42,741 nt of DNA from JAIEPT01 sp038217425 (GTDB lineage Bacteria; Planctomycetota; Planctomycetia; Gemmatales; Gemmataceae): positions 1 to 42,741 of the forward strand of contig JBBQPM010000043.1 of assembly GCA_038217425.1 (NCBI GenBank), written 5' to 3'. The stretch's first letter is position 1; every line of letters begins with the position of its first letter. Shown piece by piece: positions 8,298 through 15,675 of the stretch. Both the position numbers and the translations under genes were made by a program. The notes under the pieces were generated by a model, which saw only the letters and a list, made by a program, of their open reading frames with translations, searched no databases and had not been told where the DNA came from.

Positions 8298-9914
8298 ATG
8301 CGACCCCTCTTCATTCTGCTCGCGTTGGCTGCATCCGCCGCTCCGGCCGTCGCGCAGCAACAATCCTGGGCCGGCAAAACGATCCTCGTGAAGAAATCGG
8401 ACATCAAGATCGGACACACCGACAAGAGCGGGCGCACCATATTCGTCGCCACGCTTGATAGCCTCGATTACGAAGTTTTAGCCGAGGATAACGGCTGGAT
8501 CAAGGTCAAAACGCACCAGGGGATCACCGGATGGTTCGAGAAAACGGAAGCGGTATTGGCGGAGGACGCCGTCAGTTATTTTACGGATCGCATTCGCCAA
8601 AACGGCAATGACGCGGACGCTTACAACCGTCGTGCGTGTGCCTGGCAATTTAAGGGCGAACTGGATATTGCCGTCAAGGATTACTCGGAAGCATTGCGGC
8701 TCAATCCTGGCGCCTACGCCTACAGCAATCGCGGCGGCGCCTGGAGCGACAAGAAAGAGCTCGATAAAGCAATTGCCGATTACAGCGAAGCGATTCGCCT
8801 CGATCCGAAGCATGTCATCGCCTACGACAACCGCGGCAGAGCCTGGAGCGACAAGAAGGACAACGATAAGGCGATCGCCGATTACAGTGAAGCGATTCGC
8901 CTCGATCCGAAGTATGTTGGTGCCTACTACAATCGCGGCAACGCCTGGAGCAACAAGAAGGACAACGATAAGGCGATCGCCGATTACAGCGAAGCGATGC
9001 GCCTCGACCCGAAATATGTTCTAGCCTACAACAATCGCGGCATCGCCTGGCGCAACATGAAGGACTACGATAAGGCGATCGCCGATTACAGTGAAGCGAT
9101 GCGCCTCGATCCGAAAAATGTCAACGCATTCTACAATCGCGGCAACGCCTGGAGCGACAAGAAGGAATACGACAAGGCAATCGCCGACTACAGCGAAGTC
9201 ATCCGCCTGGATCCGATGTATATCAATGCGTACTATGGTCGCGGCCTCTCCTGGGGTGATAAGGAGGAATACGACAAGGCTATTGCCGACTACAGCGAAG
9301 CGATTCGCCTCGATCCGAACTACGACTTCGCTTACAGCGCTCGCGGCAGCGCCTGGAGAAACAAGAAGGAATACGACAAGGCTATTGCCGACTACAGCGA
9401 AGCGATCCGCCTCGATCCGAAGTATCCCCGGGCCTACAGGAACCGCGGCGATGCCTGGAGAAACAAGAAAGAATACGACAGGGCAATCGCCGATTACAGT
9501 GAAGCGATCCGCCTCGATCCGAAGTATGCCCACGCCTTCAACAATCGCGGCATCGCCTGGAGCCAGAAGAAGGAATACGACAAGGCGATTGCCGATTACA
9601 GCGAAGCGATCCGGCTCGATCCGAAGAACTCTTACGTCCTGAACGAGTTTGCCTGGATTCTTTCGGTCGCCAGCGATGCGAAAGTTCGCGATGGCAAACG
9701 CGCGGTCGCCTTCGCCAGGGAAGCGCTGAACCTCAACCCGAAAAGTGTCAACTGCATGGATACGCTCGCCGCCGCGTACGCTGAATCCGGCGACTTCGAG
9801 CAGGCAGTCCTCTGGCAGACGCGAGCGCTGGAAGACCCGTCCTTGAAGGACAACGCGGACGCGCGTGAGCGGCTCGAGTTGTATCGCAAGAAGCAGCCCT
9901 ACCGGCAGGAGTGA
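8298..9914 (+). CDS. Secreted SH3-TPR repeat protein
   Basis: 538 residues from ATG 8298, which has TAGAGG upstream and starts a clear signal peptide (MRPLFILLALAASAAPAVAQ). The frame can be read from 8229, but that would bury the signal. Residues about 25-85 resemble a bacterial SH3 module (ILVKKSDIKIG...GWIKVKTHQGITGWF). Ten nearly identical 34-residue tetratricopeptide repeats follow, with consensus AYxNRGxAWxxKKEYDKAIADYSEAIRLDPK, and two diverged repeats at the C-terminus (KRAVAFAREALNLNPK and DFEQAVLWQTRALEDPS). TPR superhelices bind peptide partners, so this is probably a periplasmic scaffold. It is the last gene of the DUF1501/toxin-antitoxin stretch, 152 nt after the toxin. Confidence 0.85.
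   Translation: MRPLFILLALAASAAPAVAQQQSWAGKTILVKKSDIKIGHTDKSGRTIFVATLDSLDYEVLAEDNGWIKVKTHQGITGWFEKTEAVLAEDAVSYFTDRIRQNGNDADAYNRRACAWQFKGELDIAVKDYSEALRLNPGAYAYSNRGGAWSDKKELDKAIADYSEAIRLDPKHVIAYDNRGRAWSDKKDNDKAIADYSEAIRLDPKYVGAYYNRGNAWSNKKDNDKAIADYSEAMRLDPKYVLAYNNRGIAWRNMKDYDKAIADYSEAMRLDPKNVNAFYNRGNAWSDKKEYDKAIADYSEVIRLDPMYINAYYGRGLSWGDKEEYDKAIADYSEAIRLDPNYDFAYSARGSAWRNKKEYDKAIADYSEAIRLDPKYPRAYRNRGDAWRNKKEYDRAIADYSEAIRLDPKYAHAFNNRGIAWSQKKEYDKAIADYSEAIRLDPKNSYVLNEFAWILSVASDAKVRDGKRAVAFAREALNLNPKSVNCMDTLAAAYAESGDFEQAVLWQTRALEDPSLKDNADARERLELYRKKQPYRQE
8613..9629 (+). repeat. Tandem 102-nt repeat coding for ten TPR units
   Basis: About ten head-to-tail copies of a 102-nt unit encode the 34-residue TPR. 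Copies share long exact words such as gcgatcgccgattacag and gaagcgattcgcctcgatccgaa. Identity is highest among the middle copies and falls in the first copy, which suggests expansion or homogenisation from the centre. Differences sit mainly at the helix A surface codons. Confidence 0.85.
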
Positions 9915-9932
9915 TTCGGCGCGACGAGTTGA

Positions 9933-10040
9933 CGTCGGCGATTTCCGGCCGCCCGGCTTTTCAAACGCACCGCGGGTAAATGGGTCGGCGAGCTAGAGCG
10001 GCCTCCGCAAGGAGATTACGAAGTGCGAGAGGAACTGTGA
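9933..10040 (+). pseudogene. Remnant of a VapB-type antitoxin (C-terminal tail)
   Basis: An open frame without a start codon ends at TGA 10038-10040. Its last residues read AGKWVGELERPPQGDYEVREEL, which resembles the toxin-binding tail of PIN-toxin antitoxins (an AG-W motif then an acidic tail). It overlaps the GTG start of the next fragment by the classical GTGA arrangement. The DNA-binding N-terminus is missing: an in-frame TGA lies at 9930. The antitoxin call is inferred from the tail and the position. Confidence 0.45.
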
Positions 10041-10144
10041 AGCCGCCCTACCTGCTCGACACCAACGTTTGCATCGAATATCTGCGCAAGCGATACATCC
10101 ACATCTTGCCCGACGATTGCGGCTCTGGCGCGTCAGGTTGCTGA
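10037..10144 (+). pseudogene. Truncated VapC-like PIN-domain toxin
   Basis: Starting at GTG 10037, the frame reads KPPYLLDTNVCIEYLRKR, the typical first strand and helix of VapC ribonucleases, with the first metal-binding aspartate in LLDTN. After about 20 residues the match is lost, and the frame stops at 10144 after only 35 residues, against about 130 in the intact family. No later PIN acidic motifs are found downstream before the next gene. This looks like a decayed module deleted at its 3' side. Confidence 0.65.
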
Positions 10145-10215
10145 CGCCGAACGATTTTCCACCCGCTAAGATAATGGCCGACGCGATTCTCCGACCGGAT
10201 GCCCGAGACGGCCCG

Positions 10216-10797
10216 ATGTTTTCTCCGTTGCCGACGTTCGTTCCGCCTCGATACTGGCCTCGTTGGCGGACCGTCTTGCCGATGCTGCTGTTGATTGCTT
10301 TGGTGCTCGCCACCGCGGTCAAACATTTCGTGTTCAACGCCCATCGGCCGAAAACGCCTCGGCCGCGCTCGGCCACCGAACAGGACGCCAAGGCCGCCAA
10401 ACGCTGGCTCGGCAGCGCCTCCGCGACGCCCGACTCGTTGCGCCAAGATTTCAGCGAACTGAAGATCGTCGAGGCGTGGTACGAGACGGTCGTCGAGAAC
10501 GATTATTTTCTGGTTTGGTTCCCGGCGGAGCGTACCGCCCCGGGCCATTTTTTGTGCTTCCGCTTTCCGATCTGGAGTCTCGGAACCTTCGACTTTTATC
10601 TTGAGGGCAACGAGGAGGCGATGGCCGTACGTGAGCACGGGCAGGAGCAGCTTTACTGGGCACGCCGCGACGGCGAACCGCGGACGGCGCGGGCCGAGGC
10701 GTGGTACGTCGTGTGGGATCAGCTGCAGTACGATTACAATCTGCGGGTGAAACAGCCGCTCGCGCGGGTGACGTTCGCTCCCCGGGAGCCGCGATGA
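10216..10797 (+). CDS. Membrane-anchored protein of unknown function
   Basis: 193 residues if started at ATG 10216; an in-frame ATG at 10174 would add 14 residues and cannot be excluded. One transmembrane helix lies near the N-terminus (LPMLLLIALVLATAV, residues about 20-35), followed by a basic stretch and a soluble domain with many aromatic residues (VEAWYETVVENDYFLVWFP, FPIWSLGTFDFYLEGN, AWYVVWDQLQYDYNL). I do not recognise a family. Its stop overlaps the start of the MtfA-like peptidase gene (ATGA), so the two are translationally coupled and may act together at the membrane. Confidence 0.65.
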   Translation: MFSPLPTFVPPRYWPRWRTVLPMLLLIALVLATAVKHFVFNAHRPKTPRPRSATEQDAKAAKRWLGSASATPDSLRQDFSELKIVEAWYETVVENDYFLVWFPAERTAPGHFLCFRFPIWSLGTFDFYLEGNEEAMAVREHGQEQLYWARRDGEPRTARAEAWYVVWDQLQYDYNLRVKQPLARVTFAPREPR

Positions 10798-11573
10798 TCT
10801 TCCGTTGGCTCAATCGGCGCCGACGTCGACGTCTCCTGGCGGAGCCGTGCCCCGAGCGCTTCCCCGAGTTTCTCGATCGCTCTCCGCACGTCCGCATGCT
10901 CCCTGACGAATATCAAGGTCCGCTTCTGGACGCGGTTCGCATCTTCATCGCCGAGAAGGAATGGGAAGGCTGCAAGGGCCTGGAGGTCACCGACGACATG
11001 AAAGTCGTGATCGCCGGGCAGGCGTGCTTGATGACGCTCGGGATGTCGGAAGTCTACTACGATCACGTGCAGACGATCCTCGTATATCCCAGGAGTTTTC
11101 GCGTTCGCAAACAAGTCGGGCTGGAGGGAGGCGCGATTCTCGAGGACGTCGACGAACGGCTCGGGGAGGCGCACCTGCACGGTCCGGTGATTCTCTCGTG
11201 GCAGGAAATCGAAGAGGATCTCGAGTCTCCCGGCGAGGGGCGCAACCTGGTGATCCACGAGTTCGCCCATCAGCTCGACATGCAGAACGGCGACGCCACC
11301 GGCGTGCCGCCGTTGCCGCGGGCCTTGCGCCAGCCGTGGGAGAAGTTGATGGGCCAGGCGTTCCAGCGCTTGCAGCGCGACGAGCGGCGCGGCCGGCGAA
11401 CGTTCTTCGACCCGTACGGCGCCGAATCCCCGGCCGAGTTTTTCGCGGTGCTGAGCGAAACGTTCTTCGACGCCCCGCGCGCCTTTGTGGAAGTCGAACC
11501 GAAGCTGTACGAGCTGTTACGCGAATATTATGGCCTGGATCCTGCTGCGTGGAACTGGGAGGAGTTCGTCTAG
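10794..11573 (+). CDS. mtfA: MtfA-like zinc-dependent peptidase (M90 family)
   Basis: 259 residues. The zinc motif HEFAHQLD begins at about residue 155, and a downstream glutamate in ESPAEFFAVLSE near residue 214 fits the third ligand. Other family landmarks are the N-terminal basic segment, AGQACLMTLG, and ILVYPRSFRV. MtfA in E. coli binds the Mlc repressor and has aminopeptidase activity; homologues are widespread as DUF980 proteins. The length matches the family (about 260-270). The start ATG at 10794 overlaps the preceding stop by 4 nt. The reading frame extends upstream in the same frame inside the previous gene, and that part is rejected. No Mlc or pts gene lies nearby, so the target here may differ. 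Confidence 0.9.
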   Translation: MIFRWLNRRRRRRLLAEPCPERFPEFLDRSPHVRMLPDEYQGPLLDAVRIFIAEKEWEGCKGLEVTDDMKVVIAGQACLMTLGMSEVYYDHVQTILVYPRSFRVRKQVGLEGGAILEDVDERLGEAHLHGPVILSWQEIEEDLESPGEGRNLVIHEFAHQLDMQNGDATGVPPLPRALRQPWEKLMGQAFQRLQRDERRGRRTFFDPYGAESPAEFFAVLSETFFDAPRAFVEVEPKLYELLREYYGLDPAAWNWEEFV

Positions 11574-11576
11574 ATG

Positions 11577-12341
11577 TCACGGTGGCGGAAACGCGACGGC
11601 GCCGAGGTCCGTGCCGCCGGCGTTGATCTGGATCGTGCGCCCCGTCCTGCCTTTGGCGCCGCCGAGCCATTGGCCGTCGGAGTTGCGGACCATGAGTTGC
11701 CACTGCCCAGCCGGGGCGTCCTTGATCTCGAATCGGCCGTCCGCGTCGGTGAGAGCAAAGTAGGGATGATCGAAGATCATCATCATTCCGCGCATCCAGG
11801 GGTGGATGTTGCATTCGAGAATCCAGGGGAAGCGGTCGGCCTTGAGATGTTCGATTCGCTTTGTCGGCCCCGGAGGGAGCAAGGAGTTGCCCGTGCCCTG
11901 TGCTGGGTTGCCTGTGCCCTGTGCTGGGTTGCCTGTGTACTTAAAATTGTGGCTGACTTTGGAGTTATTGGTTACGACCAGCGCTTGCCCCTCTTGCAAC
12001 GCAACCGCGTGCGGCACGAAGACACAGCGGTCGTAGCCAATTTCTACATCCCCTTTGCCTGTCTTGCGTAACGGATCGACTGGCAGTGGCTTCGCGGGAT
12101 CTTTCGGAGCGAGCCAAACGTAGACCCACTGCATCCCTTTGTGCTTGGGATCGATGGTAAACGTCTCATCGCGAATCGGACCTTTCGACAAGCAATACGG
12201 ACCGACGGCGTTTCCCACGTTGTGTAACTCGACGGGCGGAACGTCGCCGTCCCAGACGATGGTTCCCTTCACGTGAGACGATTGTGCGAAAGCCGAAGCG
12301 GCCGAGGCGAGAAGCGTCAGAAGTGCAAGTAGCCGGGGCAT
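11577..12341 (-). CDS. Secreted cupredoxin-like protein
   Basis: 254 residues with a signal peptide (MPRLLALLTLLASAASAFAQ). The first part (VKGTIVWDGDVPPVE) resembles methylamine-utilisation or plastocyanin-like proteins in planctomycetes. A type-1 copper site is suggested by H131 (KVSHNFKY), C177, H180 and M183 (ECNIHPWM). The C-terminal DADGRFEIKDAPAGQWQL segment is a carboxypeptidase-regulatory-like fold. The protein probably binds copper and carries electrons in the periplasm. A 7-residue direct duplication (NPAQGTG twice) sits between H131 and C177. The gene ends convergently with mtfA, 3 nt apart. Confidence 0.75.
   Translation of the reverse strand: MPRLLALLTLLASAASAFAQSSHVKGTIVWDGDVPPVELHNVGNAVGPYCLSKGPIRDETFTIDPKHKGMQWVYVWLAPKDPAKPLPVDPLRKTGKGDVEIGYDRCVFVPHAVALQEGQALVVTNNSKVSHNFKYTGNPAQGTGNPAQGTGNSLLPPGPTKRIEHLKADRFPWILECNIHPWMRGMMMIFDHPYFALTDADGRFEIKDAPAGQWQLMVRNSDGQWLGGAKGRTGRTIQINAGGTDLGAVAFPPP
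11886..11937. repeat. In-frame 21-nt tandem repeat within the cupredoxin-like gene
   Basis: Two full 21-nt units (11886-11906 and 11907-11927) differ at one base, and a third partial copy follows to about 11937. On the coding strand this gives two copies of NPAQGTG. Because the unit is a multiple of three, copy-number change would keep the frame. Confidence 0.9.
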
Positions 12342-12395
12342 GAGCGATCCTCCGAGGTTCAGTGTAACCTCGGAGCGGCGCAGCCGGCAAGCGGT

Positions 12396-12641
12396 TTATT
12401 CCACGCGATAGTTCGGCAGCACGCAGATGCCTTCGAACCAGCAGCCCGATTGGGTCTGGCTGTGGCGAAAGCCGTGCTCCTGGAGCATGTCCAGGAAGGA
12501 GAACTGGTCGTGGATGTCGGCGCTGGCGTTGATGCACCAGTTGACGTACGACAGGTACAGTTCCAGAGCCGGGTAGCGGGCGTTACGGGCCACCAGGCAG
12601 CACTTTTTCATGAACCGATTGAGCGGCTTCAGTTTCTTCAT
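12396..12641 (-). CDS. Small orphan protein (81 residues)
   Basis: The gene starts at ATG 12641 with a textbook ribosome site (GGAGG, 5 nt spacer), which favours real translation over the alternative GTG at 12653. The product begins with a basic segment (MKKLKPLNRFMKKCC), continues with a helix YPALELYLSYVNWCINASADIHDQFSFLDML and ends GCWFEGICVLPNYRVE. It has four to five cysteines and no signal peptide or transmembrane segment. I do not recognise it. It lies alone between the cupredoxin-like gene and the divergent M3 peptidase gene. Confidence 0.65.
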   Translation of the reverse strand: MKKLKPLNRFMKKCCLVARNARYPALELYLSYVNWCINASADIHDQFSFLDMLQEHGFRHSQTQSGCWFEGICVLPNYRVE

Positions 12642-12858
12642 TTGAACCTCCACTTCCTTTGTAGGTTTCTTTTTTTTCCATATCCATCAAAACTTGAGAA
12701 GTTCGTGAAAATTACTACCTCACAGGGTAGGACCGTGCGCGTCGGGTGAGATGTGACGGCCCGGTAGATCAGTCAAACCCGCAGGTCCCGGCAACTTCGG
12801 TTCGCCTGCGTAAAATATTGACGAGTCGCAACGAGTGCAATTTCTCGAGGATTTCTCC

Positions 12859-14643
12859 ATGCCGGACACCTCCGCCGCCGACGTCGCCTGGGATCTGGGC
12901 GACCTGTACGTTTCGCTCGACGATCCCCATCTCCGGCGCGACATGGACAGCGCTCTGAAACGGGCCCAGGCGTTCGAAGCGAAGTACCGCGGCGCCGTCG
13001 CCAATCTCACGCTCAGCCAGGAGCCGTTCCTCGCCGAGGGCGTCCGCGAACTCGAGAGCCTCTACGAGCAGATGGACAAGCCGAGCATCTACGCGATGCT
13101 CGTCCACTCCGCCCAGACGGACGACCCCCGGCACGGCGCCCTGCTCAGCAAGACGCGCGAACAACGTACCGCCGTCAACAAGCATCTCATCTTCTTCGAT
13201 CTCGAATGGATCCAGCTCGACGAAGCCGTCGCCGACGCTCTGACCAACGCGCCGAGCCTGGCCCGCTACCGCCATTGGCTTGAGCAGAAACGCGTCTGGA
13301 AGCCGTACTATCTCAAGGAAGGCGAGGAAAAAATCCTCGAAGAGAAGGGCATCACCGGCAAATCGGCGTTCGGTCGGCTTTTCGAGGAATCGACCGCCAG
13401 CATGAAGTTCCAGTTCGCCGGCAAGTCCGCGACCCTGCAAGAGGTGCTCGCCAAGCTCTACGACTCAGACCGCGAGCTGCGAAAACAGGCGTCCGAAAGC
13501 ATCACCGCCGGGCTCAAGGACAACGCCCGGCTGCTGACGTTCATCTTCAACACCATCGTGCAGGATCACCAATCCGACTGTCGGCTCCGCAGTTACCCAG
13601 ACGTCATGTTCGCGCGGAACCTCGCCAACGAGATCCCGGCCGAGGTCGTCGAGGCGCTGATGGTCGCCACCGAGAAAAACTTCTCGCTCGTGCAGCGTTA
13701 TTATCGCCTCAAGGGCAAGCTGCTCGGCATCGACAAGTTGCAGGACTACGACCGCTACGCGCCGCTGTTTTCGGACATGCCCGCGTGTGATTGGCCGACG
13801 GCGCAGGCGATCGTGCAGGAGAGCTACGAGGCATTCAGCCCCGAGGCGGGCAAAGTCGTCCGCGCGTTCTTCGACAAGAAATGGATCGACGCCGCTCTGC
13901 GTCCCGGCAAGCGCGGAGGCGCCTTCTCCGCGAGCGCCGTGCCGAGCGTGCACCCCTACATCCTCATGAATTTCACCGAGCGCCTGCGCGACGTGATGAC
14001 GCTCGCCCATGAACTCGGCCATGGCCTGCATCAGTTCCTGTCGCGCAGGCAGGGATACTTGCAATGCGACACGCCCCTCACCACCGCGGAAATGGCGAGC
14101 GTTTTCGGCGAGATGTTGACGTTCCGCAGATTGCAGCAGCGCTATCCCGAACCGCGTCTACGCCTGGCGATGCTGTGCAGCAAGATCGAGGACGCCTTCG
14201 CGACGGTGTTCCGCCAGGTGGTAATGACGCGTTTCGAACAGCGTTTGCACGCGGCGCGGGCGCAGAGCGAACTGAGCACCGATCACATTAACAAGATCTG
14301 GTTTGACGCGAATCAGGCGATGTTCGGCGACGTCGTCACCATGGGCGACGGCTACGCCTGGTGGTGGTCGTACATCGGCCATTTCGTCCGTTCGCCGTTT
14401 TACTGCTACGCCTATTCGTTCGGCGAACTTCTCGTGCTCGCGCTCTTCCAAAAGTATCAGCAAGAGGGGGAAGCGTTCGTGCCCAAGTATCTGGAGCTAC
14501 TGGCTTCGGGGGGATCGGAGGCGCCGCACGTCTTGCTCGCCAAGCTCGGCGTCGACGTGACCGATCCGTCGTTCTGGGAACTGGGCCTCAAACTGCTCGA
14601 AGGCATGGTCGCCGAAGCGGAAGAGCTGGCGAGAAAGGTCTAG
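12859..14643 (+). CDS. pepF: M3 family oligoendopeptidase (PepF-like)
   Basis: 594 residues from ATG 12859 (GAGGA upstream); an in-frame ATG at 12835 would add eight residues. The zinc site HELGHGLHQF starts near residue 384, and the third ligand lies in TTAEMASVFGEM about 25 residues later. The final FSCYAYSFGELLVLAL-like segment and LLASGGSEAPHVLLAKLGVDV are typical of PepF/M3 oligopeptidases. These cytoplasmic enzymes cleave peptides of roughly 6-20 residues inside a closed cavity. The length is normal for the family. It is monocistronic: the upstream gene is divergent and the downstream gene is on the other strand. Confidence 0.92.
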   Translation: MPDTSAADVAWDLGDLYVSLDDPHLRRDMDSALKRAQAFEAKYRGAVANLTLSQEPFLAEGVRELESLYEQMDKPSIYAMLVHSAQTDDPRHGALLSKTREQRTAVNKHLIFFDLEWIQLDEAVADALTNAPSLARYRHWLEQKRVWKPYYLKEGEEKILEEKGITGKSAFGRLFEESTASMKFQFAGKSATLQEVLAKLYDSDRELRKQASESITAGLKDNARLLTFIFNTIVQDHQSDCRLRSYPDVMFARNLANEIPAEVVEALMVATEKNFSLVQRYYRLKGKLLGIDKLQDYDRYAPLFSDMPACDWPTAQAIVQESYEAFSPEAGKVVRAFFDKKWIDAALRPGKRGGAFSASAVPSVHPYILMNFTERLRDVMTLAHELGHGLHQFLSRRQGYLQCDTPLTTAEMASVFGEMLTFRRLQQRYPEPRLRLAMLCSKIEDAFATVFRQVVMTRFEQRLHAARAQSELSTDHINKIWFDANQAMFGDVVTMGDGYAWWWSYIGHFVRSPFYCYAYSFGELLVLALFQKYQQEGEAFVPKYLELLASGGSEAPHVLLAKLGVDVTDPSFWELGLKLLEGMVAEAEELARKV

Positions 14644-14664
14644 TTTTTTCACCCGAGGAAGGTT

Positions 14665-15675
14665 CTACGCCGCGCGAATTTCCGGTTGGCTGCCGCCGCG
14701 GTAGATGCGGTTGATGCGTTCTCGATTGAGGCCGAGCACGCGGTCGAAGCGGCTCAGTTTCATGCCATCGATACTCGTGTCGTGATCCGCCAGTCCTTCG
14801 AGGATGCGTCTGTCGAGTTCGATCTCGTAGTTGAGCTTGCTCATCATGTAAGGGCCGAAGAGGCGCGTGCCCCCCTTGGAGCCCGGGTATTTCGATTTGA
14901 CGTACGAGAACGTGAAGAGGCTCGTTTGCCCGTCATTCCTGGGGACGAAAAAGATGAAGAGTCGCCAGCGGATCCAGTTCTCTTTGCCGGTGGTCGGGCA
15001 CTGAAACCAGTGGTCGTAGACGGAGTAAACGGGCGAAAAATACGTCGTCCAGTCGTCCATGAACAGATAGTCGTCGCCGATGCCCAGGAGCAATCGCAGG
15101 AGCGTGCTAAACCGCTTGCGCGGGCCCTGGTTGATCACGCGCACCGTGGTGTCGGTCGGCCGAAATTCGACCTTCACTTCCTGCATCCGCTCCAGGGGAT
15201 AACCGAAGAACGCATGCGTGGTCGGCGTGTGTTCGATCTCGCAGAAGTTGTCGACGACCAATTCGAGCGGCGCCTTGACCGTGTGGCTCAGCACGCCGAG
15301 GTGGTGGTAGCCTTCCAGTTCGAAGTTCGGAAACTCCGCTTTCGAATCTGAGGGCTTGATCCAGATGGCGCCGTGGCGTTCGACGGCGTCGTACGTTTTC
15401 GCACAGGCGTAGAGCTTCGGCGTCGCCGGGCTTTCGCCTTGCCCTTGGCAGTCGAACGTCCAGCCGTGATAAAGACACTGCAGCTTCTCGCCCACGACTT
15501 TGCCCAGACTCAGTTTCATGCGGCGATGAGGACAGTTGTCGTCGAAGGCGCCGAGCTGGCCCGACGCGGTGCGGAAGACGACGAGCGGCTTCTTGTGGAG
15601 TTCGACAGCGACCGGTTGCTTGCGAAGATCCTTCGCCAGCATGACCGGATGCCAATGATTCAGTGCATTCGTCAT
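14665..15675 (-). CDS. Rieske [2Fe-2S] aromatic ring-hydroxylating oxygenase, alpha-subunit type
   Basis: 336 residues from ATG 15675 (MTNALNHWHPVMLAKDL). The Rieske cluster is C-P-H...C-L-Y-H in NCPHRRMKL and LQCLYHGWTF. The mononuclear iron site is suggested by DNFCEIEHTPTTHAFFGY (N-x2-E-x2-H-x4-H). This is the layout of oxygenases that use a separate reductase, such as vanillate O-demethylase and choline or carnitine monooxygenases; the substrate cannot be deduced. The reading frame extends to 15819, but that part is antisense to the neighbouring gene and is rejected. Its start codon interlocks with that of the divergent FAD oxidoreductase. No reductase partner is adjacent. Confidence 0.88.
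   Translation of the reverse strand: MTNALNHWHPVMLAKDLRKQPVAVELHKKPLVVFRTASGQLGAFDDNCPHRRMKLSLGKVVGEKLQCLYHGWTFDCQGQGESPATPKLYACAKTYDAVERHGAIWIKPSDSKAEFPNFELEGYHHLGVLSHTVKAPLELVVDNFCEIEHTPTTHAFFGYPLERMQEVKVEFRPTDTTVRVINQGPRKRFSTLLRLLLGIGDDYLFMDDWTTYFSPVYSVYDHWFQCPTTGKENWIRWRLFIFFVPRNDGQTSLFTFSYVKSKYPGSKGGTRLFGPYMMSKLNYEIELDRRILEGLADHDTSIDGMKLSRFDRVLGLNRERINRIYRGGSQPEIRAA

Noticed and set aside
8613..9629. Possible CRISPR array because of regular repeats
   Set aside because: The repeats are 102 nt, contiguous, coding and without unique spacers. They are TPR units.
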